A stretch of DNA of 64,000 nt from Rhynchopus euleeides. Taxonomy: Eukaryota > Euglenozoa > Diplonemea > Diplonemida > Diplonemidae. The first letter of the stretch is position 1, and each line of letters begins with the position of its first letter. The position numbers and the translations under genes are program-made. The DNA is taken from contig OY723272.1 in assembly GCA_963210315.1 (NCBI GenBank), positions 434,001-498,000 of the forward strand. Reading direction: 5' to 3'. This document shows, piece after piece, positions 9,780-18,159 of the stretch. The notes under the pieces were generated by a model, which worked only from the letters and a program-made list of their open reading frames with translations, made no database searches and had not been told where the DNA came from.

Positions 9780-10012
9780 TGCGGTCGGGAGTGGTTCAGG
9801 TACAAAGGCAAGGTACGAAACTGAGGTACATTTTTTAGGACCCCAAAAAATCATCACAAAAGTGCGTATCAGGTGTCACAAGTGGGCCCCAGACAGTTTC
9901 CGGGGGGGTATGGGTCGGATTTTCGGGTCAGATCAGGTATTAGGGCGGTTCTGATGGTATGTTGAAAATTTTGGTTTTCGTACGTTTTTAGGGGGGCTTA
10001 TGACCCCCCCTA

Positions 10013-10469
10013 GGGCAGTGGTGGCTGCGTACGCGTACGCAGCGTGATTTTTAAAAAGTGCGTACGGCGTACGGCGTACGCGTACGCGTACGCGTACGGC
10101 GCTGCGTACGGCAGTCTATGGAGCACAGGAGACGGCCATGGCCGCACACCAAATCCGACAGTCGAACTCAGGTGTACCAGGGGCAGCCTCCGAGCCTTCC
10201 AGTCGGAAGTGGTACCTTTTGCAGTATGCTTGCGGGTGTACTTGCAGGTGTTGCGAGTTATTCGCCACGTGCGCGGCAAGGAACCATCTGTGAAAGGCAA
10301 GAGCAAAGGCCAGGGCCCAGCCACCCGCTGGGTGGCCTACTGTGTGCTGAGAGACCTGGAATACCAGCCGTACGCAAAATCTGCGTACGCGTACGCAGCG
10401 CGATTTTCAGAAAGTGCGTACGGCGTACGCGTACGCGTACCGTACGGCCGTACGCTGCCACCACTGCCC
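10013..10469. mobile_element. Element D: 457-bp foldback-type element with GCGTACGC arms
   Basis: The ends GGGCAGTGGTGGCTGCGTAC (10013) and GTACGCTGCCACCACTGCCC (ends 10469) are inverted with one mismatch, flanked by TA at 10011-10012 and 10470-10471. The arms consist of alternating GCGTACG/CGTACGC palindromes (10029-10110 and 10368-10455). The middle 250 bp has no supported gene; size and structure fit a MITE. Confidence 0.8.
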
Positions 10470-10471
10470 TA

Positions 10472-10707
10472 GGGGGGGGGGGGGGGTCAAAATTGGACCC
10501 GGACATCCGGACACCCGGATTTCCGGGTCCGGGCATGTCCGCCCTGTCCGCCCTGAAATCGCCTAAGGGGCCGGGGGAAATCCAGGAAATTCGGGAAATC
10601 CAGGAATATGAAGAATCCTCCTTTAATTTCCAAAAATTAAAAATTAATTTTCGATTATTCGCCGGAACAGCAAAATTAATCAAAATTACTCCCAAAAATT
10701 AAAAAGT
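10472..10707. mobile_element. Element E, left end only
   Basis: It starts directly after the shared TA (10470-10471) with a G-run, then TCAAAATTGGACCC and a cluster of CCGGACATCCGG/CCCGGATTTCCGGG motifs, as in the arms of the other elements. AT-rich sequence (AAATTAATTTT) follows and also appears at 14208-14260, beyond element E2, so E was probably split by E2. I did not find a matching right terminus. Confidence 0.5.
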
Positions 10708-11051
10708 TACTGGGGGGGGGCAAATACAAGAGTATACACGGTGGACTCCAGCGGCCCTAGCGGGAGTCTGGGAGCGGGAGTCTGAGCGGGTGTCAAAGAC
10801 TCCCGCTAGCGGGAGTCTATACTCCCGCTAGGGGGAGTCTGACTCCCCCTAGCGGGAGTCTTTTCACCTATTTTCATCCATTTTTCCCATGATATAGTTA
10901 CAGTCTACTGGCGTGGGGGGTAAAATCATGGTGGAAGAGGGATGGGGAGGGGCTTGTTTTGCTTCTGTCAGTTTCCCCGGACTCTGGACTACCTACCTAT
11001 CCTCCTGGTAGCGGCTACACCTGCGGAGGTGAGCGGTTAGAATTTGAGGTG

Positions 11052-11966
11052 TCAAAGTGCGGCCATCGCCTGTCGTAGTTGTGTTACACCTTGGGCAAGA
11101 CAAGCCATCCTGCAGGCCTCATCTTCTTCGTCAGAACTGTCATCCCCCTCCTGCTGTGCGCGTTGGTCAAGCGTGCTCAAAGTCGCCTCGGATGACACGA
11201 ATGGTGTGAAAGTCGCCCCCAGCGGGATTGGCATTTTGCACAAGCAGAGCGATAATTTGCGGTGTCCTTCGGGGAACCGGAACAGGAAGTAGGGCGCGCT
11301 GATGGGTTCAACGAAGTCCTGTGTGTTGCAGTGCACAAACCCCTTCTGCAGCTGTGTCAACTGTGTGCAAAGAACATACACAGCCAATCTATGAGCGTGT
11401 CGGGTGTGCAGACACGGACACAGGATGACTTCTCTATACCCGAGGATCCCGTCCTGCGACAGGTGCGCAACCTTCCAAGGCATGCCCGATGCGCGCCGCT
11501 TCTCTTCTGCCATCGCAAGATCTCTCTCGTAAGTTGCGGAGCTGGCGATTGTAACGGCATCTTTCTTGCGATGTCCGTTCTCTGCTTCTTCAAATTCGTC
11601 GTTGTTCTGCAGAGGCACTGCATCTTCTGGAGCCCACCAATGATGGAGACTGTGTACGTAGGCATTGCGCGTTGATCCCTTTTCGGCATGCTCCATCAAC
11701 CAGTGAAATATATGCCCTGAGATCCGAGCACGCAAGAAGGGAATCCGGGCTGACTCATCCTTGCATCCCCAGAAGCGCCAGGGGATGTCTGCATACCGGA
11801 AATGCATGAGGTCTGCAAGGGAGACAAAGAGGTAGCGGAAAGCCCTTGTAGGTGTGTCCTGTGACAGGCAAGCACGACCTTCCGGAACTGAGCACCTGTC
11901 CCATGCTGCGACACATTCAGTGCAAGGTTTGTACAGGTCTTGTCGAATATTTTTTTGTTGTCTCAT
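11052..11966 (-). CDS. Element G ORF3, homologue of element F ORF3 (unknown function)
   Basis: A 304-codon frame. The ATG at 11966 lies in the target duplication of element H, so the true N-terminus was probably displaced. Residues 45-150 match F ORF3: HFRYADIP (55-62), YVHSLHHWWAPEDAVPL (103-119) and ERDLAMAEEKR, with almost equal spacing. Conserved His, Trp, Pro-Glu-Asp residues suggest a folded, possibly metal-binding or catalytic domain, but I recognise no family. The C-terminus is acidic (DDSSDEEDEA) and lacks the three C2H2 fingers of the F protein. ORF3 is not in frame with ORF2 even if H is ignored, so an intron or a shift lies between them. Confidence 0.55.
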   Translation of the reverse strand: MRQQKNIRQDLYKPCTECVAAWDRCSVPEGRACLSQDTPTRAFRYLFVSLADLMHFRYADIPWRFWGCKDESARIPFLRARISGHIFHWLMEHAEKGSTRNAYVHSLHHWWAPEDAVPLQNNDEFEEAENGHRKKDAVTIASSATYERDLAMAEEKRRASGMPWKVAHLSQDGILGYREVILCPCLHTRHAHRLAVYVLCTQLTQLQKGFVHCNTQDFVEPISAPYFLFRFPEGHRKLSLCLCKMPIPLGATFTPFVSSEATLSTLDQRAQQEGDDSSDEEDEACRMACLAQGVTQLRQAMAAL

Positions 11967-11970
11967 CCAG

Positions 11971-12631
11971 CAGGGGTGGAGCTTGAAATATGGGGTTGCG
12001 GGCTGGATCGGGTCAGATCGGGTCAGCCAATTTTTTCTTATGGGTTCCCCCCCGGTTCGTCTCAGAGATCAGTGCTCGGGCCCAGCCTCCCGCGAGGTAC
12101 CGGAACCGATATGCAGCCCCGGACGCGCAAGGACTTGGTTACAAGACAAACACATGCCGTAGGGGGGGTCTGGGAGGCGGAGCTCCCAGCCGCCGGAGGC
12201 CACGGTAGTGAACATCTGTGACTTGCGGGCGTACGGATTCTGTGTGAGTTGGCTGCGTCCTCCTGAGGATACTGAGATTCCCTGATGTAAAGGGCTTGGG
12301 TACAAGACAGGCACATGCCACAGGGGGGTCTGGGGGGCGGAGCCCCCCAGCCACCGGAGGCCACGGTAGTAAACGTCTGTTGCACGGTACGGGTTGGGCA
12401 GCTTCATTTGTCCTCTATTGTGACTGTTTGAGGCCTGTGCTCATGTCGCTGGGGTCACTTTGCTCACGAAACGCCTCCTGGTCACCTTGAGGCCCCAAGG
12501 CGAGGAGCCAACTTTTCCGGTTTCCCGAAAACCTATATTTTTTTTTCTTTTTACCCCTGACCTGATTTTTTGTGAGGGCCTGCAGAAAATCAGGTCAGCT
12601 GACCCGAAAAAACCCCCAAGCTCCACCCCTG
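11971..12631. mobile_element. Element H: hAT-type non-autonomous element
   Basis: The 15-bp TIR CAGGGGTGGAGCTTG (11971) and its inverse CAAGCTCCACCCCTG (ends 12631) are flanked by the 8-bp duplication TCATCCAG (11963-11970, 12632-12639). CAGGG ends and an 8-bp TSD are hAT hallmarks. No ORF. Inside are two GGGGGGCGGAGCCCCCC-type hairpin modules (about 12176 and 12337) with the spacer seen, inverted, in the 1.9-3.3 kb direct repeats. GGTCAG/CTGACC motifs occur near both ends. Confidence 0.85.
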
Positions 12632-12855
12632 TCATCCAGTACCCTGATCAGCCGCATGGCGAGCCCCTTGCAGTCATGGAGTGCTGGGGTGACGTAGCGG
12701 GCATTGGGAAGCACACCTGCCAAGAGGGAGGGGTAGCCAGCCTCTTTCATCTCAGAGAGAGTCAGGTGCGGGTATCGATGCACCTGTTGATACCAGCGTT
12801 CTTCTGGGATGTCGCACAGTGAGCATCGGTGCCCTCGCCCCCCGCATCGCCTCAT
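12632..12855 (-). CDS. Element G ORF2, homologue of element F ORF2
   Basis: Starts at ATG 12855. A short Cys/His stretch (CGGRGHRCSLC) is followed by IPEERWYQQVHRYPHL and EMKEAGYPSLLAGV. F ORF2 has TPRNDWLKQLHACHRA and ELHEAGFESLYAGV in the same place. Here the frame continues into ALHDCKGL, as LHDINGF does near the start of F ORF3, so ORF2 and ORF3 are probably parts of one protein. The coding region ends at the hAT insertion (12631). Confidence 0.55.
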
Positions 12856-12876
12856 TGTTGCCCACTGCTGATCTAT

Positions 12877-12971
12877 ACTCCCGCTAGCGGGAGTTGGACT
12901 CCCCCTAGTTGAGACTCCCGAAAAGGGTTAAACCCGGTAGTGGTACCCTACCCCCGCTGGAGTCCACCGTG
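12877..12971. repeat. Extra right-end copy inside element G
   Basis: Matches the outer right arm at about 13675-13752 (CTCCCGCTAGCGGGAG ... CCGCTGGAGTCCACCGTG) apart from a 14-bp insertion. It lies between ORF1 and ORF2, has no matching left end next to it and no TA on its right. Confidence 0.75.
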
Positions 12972-13120
12972 CAAGGCCGGATCAGCCCACGGGTGGGTTT
13001 GAGGAAGAAATCTGGGGGGGCAAATTTTGCTGCGACTTCCGGTTTCACCCGGCCGAACTCCAGCATCTATCCAGACCCACGGTGCCAAGCCGTTCGCCCG
13101 TGTCGCGATCATTCGCGGCT

Positions 13121-13501
13121 TCAGGCTGCCCCCGACGACACGTTTGTATCCTGCACCTTGCCATACTTCGCCTCCACCTTGTATATGACGGAGAGCGCCC
13201 TCCTTCCGCATCGTTGCGACTTCCCTGACAGCGAACTTATCCATGTCAGGGAAGACATGGCGATGATTGCGTTGGCCACCTGGGTGCTGTGCTGGTGGAG
13301 CTCCTTGCTCAACACCGTTGCTAGGAGCCTTCTAATGGATCCCAGTGTCAGCACACTGCCCCCTTTTTTAACAGGGAAGGCCGTGCAAAAATCATGCACA
13401 ATGTTCGTCGCCTCCGCAGCCTCGGGACTCTCTGCGCTCTTCTTCTTCTTAATCGACTTTGCCGCCGGCTTCGCTGCCGGCTTCGTTGTCGTCTTCCCCA
13501 T
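13121..13501 (-). CDS. Element G ORF1, small Lys/Ala-rich basic protein
   Basis: 126 aa from ATG 13501. The first 25 residues are a Lys/Ala/Pro tail (TKPAAKPAAKSIKKKK) that could be a nuclear signal or DNA-contacting tail. Residues 30-115 are helical, with IRRLLATVL and GKSQRCGRRALSVIYKV. F ORF1 has a similar layout (MALKQLLGKL ... SKSTAKDGRTMYAARV) and position, but sequence similarity is weak. Possibly a winged-helix-like DNA-binding protein; inference only. Confidence 0.45.
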   Translation of the reverse strand: MGKTTTKPAAKPAAKSIKKKKSAESPEAAEATNIVHDFCTAFPVKKGGSVLTLGSIRRLLATVLSKELHQHSTQVANAIIAMSSLTWISSLSGKSQRCGRRALSVIYKVEAKYGKVQDTNVSSGAA

Positions 13502-14197
13502 TTTTGTGAATCAGGTCTGCGAGCTGGGATGGGTGGAAACGTCCGTTTCGTTTGGTGTGGCTGTACTTCAGTGACGAGTGCCACATTGCATAGGTATCAT
13601 GGGAAAAATGAGTGAAAATAGGTGAAAAGACTCCCGCTAGGGGGAGTCAGACTCCCGCTAGCGGGAGTATAGACTCCCGCTAGCGGGAGTTGGACTCCCC
13701 CTAGTTGAGACTCCCGAAAAGGGTTACCCTACCCCCGCTGGAGTCCACCGTGTATGCAAATACAAGGGTATATGCTAATACAAGAGTACTCCAGAAATTG
13801 CGATTTTAAAAAGTTCACCGAGCAAATACAAGAGTATACTCTTGTATTTGCATACTAGACTTTTGGAGAACTTTTGTGGGGTTTTCATCATATTTTGTGC
13901 TTCCAATGACCTCCCCCAGGCCAGTGGGCCTCCTGTCTGGAGTCGTCACGGTCGGGTGGGAGTCGCCTCGGGGGTGGGAAAGGCCAAGAGGACGCTCGTA
14001 TTGTCTATTCGGCGCCGCTGCCCCATGAGGGCCCACCTGGAGGCCACATTTCTAGTATGCAAATACAAGAGTATATACTCTTGTATTTGCATGGTAGACA
14101 ACTTTTCAGCTAAAAAACAATTTTTTGGGAACCCTGAATTACGTAAGCTGGCACGGTGAATAGAAGAGTATACCCTTGTATTTGCCCCCCCCCAGTA

Positions 14198-14273
14198 ACT
14201 TTTCAAGCGGAAATTAATTTTCGGGAAGATGGCAATTAAAAATTACAAAAATTAATTTCCTGCCATCTATGAT
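14198..14273. other. AT-rich remnant, probably element E beyond E2
   Basis: Contains AAATTAATTTT and AATTAAAAATTA phrases shared with 10620-10700, and a small inverted pair GATGGCA/TGCCATC (14228-14268). No gene. Confidence 0.35.
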
Positions 14274-14847
14274 CACCACGGACTAGTCGGGCAGTGACGG
14301 GTGGGGTCGACTAGTCGGGACGACGGGTGAAAACTCGACAGGCGGCACCCGTCGACTCGACGGGTGGACCCGTCGAGTCGACGGGTGCCACCCGTCGGCA
14401 CGACGGGTGAACCTGCTGAAACGACGGGTGTTCCAGCCATTTCCTGTTGATATGGGCCAATTTCCATTGAAAACTAGGGGAGTACCTTGCATGGCATCAG
14501 GTTATTTTTCACGCCGAGCTATCTTCCCTGCACAGACCCACCCCCCATTACTTTCCATTTACAATTCCTAGTTGGTGATGGGCCTCAAGTGCATGTGCGA
14601 CGGCTGTTCTCGTGGATTTTCATTGTTCGAGGGATCTTGACTCTGACAAACTGTGTCAGTTTGACGGAGCAACCTACTTCATGAAGCTGATCACTTTTCT
14701 GCCAGGCAAATTTTCGCCCCAGCCCCCAACCCTTGCACAACCCACAAGGCAGTCTCCAAGATACCGTACCCTCATCATCACCCAGGCCAAGATACCCCAA
14801 GATACCATCATCACCACCCAGGCCACCCAGACGAGCCACACCAATCA

Positions 14848-15249
14848 ATGCCAGCGGCAAAGCGTACTGCAGCGCAGGCCCTCGCCAGCGCTGTGGACAT
14901 GACGGTGTTTGTACGTGCTTGGATCAACACGTATGTTGTCGAGCGTGATGCTGATGGGTTGAGCCACATGGCCCTGAAGCAGCTTCTCGGCAAGCTGACG
15001 GATACTACCATCAAGTCGACTGATCCCATCATCAGTCTTGCCCTGTACAAAAAGTATGAGAAGGTGGGGGGTGGGGTGATCAGCAAGTCGACCGCGAAGG
15101 ATGGTCGCACGATGTACGCTGCCCGTGTCAATAGCGGGTCAGACATCGAGTTTGTCGGGTTGGGCCTCCGGAAGAGCAACGGGAAGGACCACCCGACAGG
15201 GCTCAAGGAGATGGCCGACGCCTGCCCCGCGGCACTGCAGCTATGGTGA
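14848..15249 (+). CDS. Element F ORF1, small putative DNA-binding protein
   Basis: 133 aa from ATG 14848, 270 bp after the left arm. The N-terminus MPAAKRTAAQ is basic and Ala-rich as in G ORF1. It continues with MALKQLLGKL, ALYKKYEKV and SKSTAKDGRTMYAARV, a helix-helix-beta layout like a winged helix. The last residues overlap the next ORF (ATGGTGA at 15243-15249). In a eukaryote this overlap suggests either a spliced product or a recent frame change; the sequence does not decide. Confidence 0.5.
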   Translation: MPAAKRTAAQALASAVDMTVFVRAWINTYVVERDADGLSHMALKQLLGKLTDTTIKSTDPIISLALYKKYEKVGGGVISKSTAKDGRTMYAARVNSGSDIEFVGLGLRKSNGKDHPTGLKEMADACPAALQLW

Positions 15250-15476
15250 AGCTGTACGAGGCGGAGAAGAAACAGGCACAGAAGACCCAGCAGAGCAGGC
15301 TGGCCGTAGGCATTTTCGACGGTGCCTTCGCAACACGGTTGGTGACAGTTGCCGATAAGCAGAAGGATGAGTACAGAACGTGGTTCACGTTCAACTTCCT
15401 GAAGCAAATCGCAAGAGTGCAGAGAGGGGTTTTCGAAAAGGCGAACGTGATGTTTCGGCTCGCCTGCTTAGGGTAG
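15243..15476 (+). CDS. Element F short ORF after ORF1, unknown
   Basis: 77 aa from ATG 15243. Charged helix (VKLYEAEKKQAQKTQQ), then RLVTVADKQKDEYRTWFTFNFLKQIARVQRG. It stops at 15474-15476, just where the ORF2-like frame becomes recognisable. No database-family motif seen; probably a segment of a larger cassette protein. Confidence 0.4.
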   Translation: MVKLYEAEKKQAQKTQQSRLAVGIFDGAFATRLVTVADKQKDEYRTWFTFNFLKQIARVQRGVFEKANVMFRLACLG

Positions 15477-15670
15477 CAGGGGACCATCTTGAGCTGTGGT
15501 CGGCATTTAGTAAGATGGGGTCATCTTCGCACAGGAGCGCGTTTTGTACCACACCACGAAATGACTGGTTGAAACAGCTCCACGCCTGCCACAGGGCTAG
15601 CATCCAGGAACTTCATGAAGCTGGGTTTGAGAGCCTGTACGCAGGGGTCACCCCCCCCTGCACGACATAA
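15380..15670 (+). CDS. Element F ORF2, homologue of element G ORF2
   Basis: The frame begins with GTG at 15380, but the convincing part is about 15480-15655 (GDHLELWSAFSKMG, then CTTPRNDWLKQLHACHRA, ELHEAGFESLYAGV). It matches G ORF2 at IPEERWYQQVHRYPHL/EMKEAGYPSLLAGV. An eight-C run at 15651-15658 separates it from ORF3 by one frame; in G the equivalent region (GVLPNA...ALHD) is one frame. The change is therefore probably a homopolymer indel, biological or from sequencing. Confidence 0.5.
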   Translation: MVHVQLPEANRKSAERGFRKGERDVSARLLRVAGDHLELWSAFSKMGSSSHRSAFCTTPRNDWLKQLHACHRASIQELHEAGFESLYAGVTPPCTT

Positions 15671-16779
15671 ACGGGTTCATCGCAATACTCGCAGAGATCT
15701 TGCCTGATGGACCTGCCGTGCAGAAGGCTGTCCTTGGCAGCTCAACGTGTTCCAACATGACGGGAAACCAGGCCAGAGATGTTCTGAGTCGCTTACTCAC
15801 CATTACCAAGACGAAGGGGGTGCAGCATCTACTCTGTATTGCAATGGAAATGCTTGTGCATTTCCGCTACAACGACATCCCCATCAAGTACCACCAGGAG
15901 GGAAAGTGCGCGAAAGAGTTCATCTTCTCGCTCATCGCAATGCACATCCTTGTGTTTGTCCTGGAGTGGGTGTCACCTGGGAGAACATCCGAGGGGCGTG
16001 GTGTTACATATATCCATTCGATGAGCCACTGGTTTGATCCAGAAGATGCACACCCCCTCGCCCTGAGTGACGAGGAACTGGAGAGGGGGAATGGCGTCCC
16101 CAAACGCCATGCCCTGAGGGTGACATCGCAGCAGACCGCCGAACGGGACCTGCTGCTCTTCGAAATGCAGAGGACCAAAGGCAAGGGGTGCGGCCTGCTG
16201 GACCAACCGAGCACCCCGACCCTCCTGAAGTTCGGCGCGATAAAGCTTTGCTGCTGTGTCACTGCGAGGAACGCTTGTTGGAAGGGAGCAACGGCAGCAC
16301 TGCAGCGGAGACTCGAGTCCCTCAGCCTTGGATCTCACGTCACAAAAAGGGGGCGATGGGGCCAACAATTTCTGGGCGACCCGGAAAACACCACTCCAAA
16401 GGCAACGCTGCTCGCATGCATCTGCAAGTCCAAATCCTGGGGCAACAGCGAGGATGTGCCAGAAGTGCCAGAACCAACACCATCCGGTACAGTGCCTGTG
16501 CAGCAGCATATCTGCATTGTGTGCTCCAAAGTTGTCCACACGAGAGAAGCACTGTTTGCGCATTATGATGCTGCACATCGGCCACAAAACAACGCGCCGT
16601 GTCAGACCTGCACTGTCACATGCCAGGAGTGCGGCAAACGGGCAAAATCGAAGGGACTGAGCCAGCACTACCTCAGTCACCATTCGCGCGTGCTGACACA
16701 AAAGCGTTGCTGTGTTTGTTTCGAGCTCTTTAAAACCACTGTAAAGCGCGACGAGCACATGAGATCCGCGCACCCGTAA
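15658..16779 (+). CDS. Element F ORF3: HFRYxDIP protein with three C2H2 fingers
   Basis: The frame is open from the C-run. No ATG occurs before 15757, so the N-terminus probably continues from ORF2. Counting from the TTG at 15700 (359 codons): HFRYNDIP at 54-61, YIHSMSHWFDPEDAHPL at 104-120, ERDLLLFEMQR at 148-158, all conserved in G ORF3. From about 270 there are three C2H2-type fingers (CIVCSKVVHTREALFAHYDA; CQECGKRAKSKGLSQHYLSH; CVCFELFKTTVKRDEHMRSA), ending in AHP and TAA. The fingers suggest nucleic-acid binding; the conserved core is of unknown fold. As the largest gene between the TIRs it is the best candidate for the mobility protein of this element. Confidence 0.6.
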   Translation: MHDINGFIAILAEILPDGPAVQKAVLGSSTCSNMTGNQARDVLSRLLTITKTKGVQHLLCIAMEMLVHFRYNDIPIKYHQEGKCAKEFIFSLIAMHILVFVLEWVSPGRTSEGRGVTYIHSMSHWFDPEDAHPLALSDEELERGNGVPKRHALRVTSQQTAERDLLLFEMQRTKGKGCGLLDQPSTPTLLKFGAIKLCCCVTARNACWKGATAALQRRLESLSLGSHVTKRGRWGQQFLGDPENTTPKATLLACICKSKSWGNSEDVPEVPEPTPSGTVPVQQHICIVCSKVVHTREALFAHYDAAHRPQNNAPCQTCTVTCQECGKRAKSKGLSQHYLSHHSRVLTQKRCCVCFELFKTTVKRDEHMRSAHP

Positions 16780-17240
16780 GTGAGGGGGGGGGGGTGTTTG
16801 GCAGTTCAGGTACGTAGGTGATTTTGTTTGTCCTCGAGAGCGGAGTGACGTCGTGGGAGGGAGTTGTTTTACCAGGCCCCCTGCCCACCTGGATGGCTCA
16901 CCCCCCTCCTGGTGGTCCACCGGTGGGCAGCCCCTTCACCAACTAGGAATTGTAAATGGAAAGTAATGGGGGGTGGGTCTGTGCAGGGAAGATAGCTCGG
17001 CGTGAAAAATAACCTGATGCCATGCAAGGTACTCCCCTAGTTTTCAATGGAAATTGGCCCATATCAACAGGAAATGGCTGGAACACCCGTCGTTTCAGCA
17101 GGTTCACCCGTCGTGCCGACGGGTGGCACCCGTCGACTCGACAGGTCCACCCGTCGAGTCGACGGGTGCCACCCGTCGTTTCACCCGTCGTCATTTCACC
17201 CGTCGTCCCGACTAGTCGTCCGGGCGACTAGTCCGTGGTG

Positions 17241-17565
17241 GAAGTTCGACGCCCCCTCCCCCCCCCCCCCCCCACAGAAAGGGGGGGGGGGGGGGGGGGA
17301 GGGGTAAATGTGCCCAACCGCACCATGTTCGTCGCAGCAGCGAACCCCGCCCCCCTCACCTCCCCCCCTGAAGTACCACTCCAAACTCAGCCACCCTGCG
17401 ACAAATATTTCACGTTGTAACCTCATGCAATGAAGGGCGAAATCAAACACAAAGGAGCAGCAGCATCCACAGCAGGCAGTGTTTTACCGGTGCCCCGCTG
17501 CGAGAAGAGCCACCATCTCACCTCCGCACAGGCCGGGGTGTGTGCGTGTCACCACAGCTTCTCTA
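17241..17565. other. Intergenic, with abutting C-run and G-run
   Basis: A C-rich run (about 17252-17273), ACAGAAA, and a G19 run (17281-17299) form a long hairpin-capable or G-quadruplex-prone block. The rest shows no gene. Confidence 0.6.
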
Positions 17566-18159
17566 TAGGGGGTGGCAAGTTTGAAATTTGGCTGAAAATC
17601 CCTTGTAAAAAAAACCAAAATCCGTGTACAATATTATTGGTGAATTTTGGGACCGTTTGGGCCAATACCCAGCCACCCTGGCCACAAGTCTCGGCCAAAT
17701 CGGGATTTCTGGCCAGAAAGTGGGAAAACAAGCTGTATTTTCGCATTCTGAACCGGAGAAAACGACACCTCATCCGGTAGAAATGTGGTGCCGGTGCATC
17801 TCTGGCACAACTACACGTCTCCTACCCGGGGAATACTGACAAGGTGCACTCTACGCCGAGAAGAACACGCAGGACCTGGTCTGCTGACTCTCAGAAACCT
17901 CAAGCCTCCCCCAGAGTGGAGGGAGCCCTGCACGGGCAAGCCTCTGAAGGGGGTGGTAGGTGGGTGGTAGCAGATGTCACTCTCTCAACAGTGGTACACA
18001 GTCTCTTGCATCTGATGACATCATGTTGTAGAAATCCTGCACCTGTAGGATTGTAGGAGGGGTGTGTCTCTGCACCGGCAGTTACAAACACAGACAAGAG
18101 GGCTGTTGGGGCAGGGGCGGGGGCTTGGAGGGGAGTCCTCAGTCTGTCCTCACTGTGTG

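Larger units (their letters stand above)
8481..10010. mobile_element. Element C: 1.53-kb TIR element with ~240-bp arms, flanked by TA
   Basis: The left end GGGGGGGTCATAAGCCC (8481) is mirrored by GGGCTTATGACCCCCCC (ends 10010). TA lies on each side (8479-8480, 10011-10012). The arms run about 8481-8716 and 9764-10010 and are close to identical, with a small indel near the right tip. The interior carries two ORFs, 8761-9474 and 9510-9779. A TA flank and G-rich tips would fit Tc1/mariner-like or Harbinger-like target choice, but the proteins do not match either family by eye. Confidence 0.8.
10737..13752. mobile_element. Element G: 3.0-kb TIR element with a three-ORF cassette, hit by a hAT element
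   Basis: The ends CACGGTGGACTCCAGCGG (10737) and CCGCTGGAGTCCACCGTG (ends 13752) are flanked by TA on both sides. The arms (to about 10895, and from about 13580) carry the 18-bp palindrome ACTCCCGCTAGCGGGAGT and variants. The ORF cassette runs on the minus strand: ORF1 13501-13121, ORF2 12855-12632, ORF3 11966-11052. It has the same order as in element F. An extra partial right end lies between ORF1 and ORF2 (12877-12971), and element H interrupts the coding region at 11971-12631. Confidence 0.8.
10710..14195. mobile_element. Element E2: MITE-like element split by element G
   Basis: The left end CTGGGGGGGGGGCAAATACA (10710) and the inverse at 14177-14195 are flanked by TA (10708-10709, 14196-14197; GTTA/TAAC context). 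Without G it would be only about 470 bp. The inner part (13755-14175) has several CAAATACAAGAGTATA units in face-to-face pairs (about 13822-13856 and 14055-14092). No gene. Confidence 0.7.
14274..17240. mobile_element. Element F: 2.97-kb TIR element with ~305-bp arms and a full ORF cassette
   Basis: The left end CACCACGGACTAGTCG (14274) is mirrored by CGACTAGTCCGTGGTG (ends 17240). The arms are 14274-14578 and 16936-17240. The inner ~165 bp of the arms appear identical; the outer parts consist of CACCCGTCGACTCGACGGGT-like palindromes and differ in motif number. No clear target duplication (flanks TATGAT and GAAGTT). ORFs on + are 14848-15249, 15243-15476, 15380-15670 and 15700-16779. F is the more intact relative of G. 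Confidence 0.85.
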
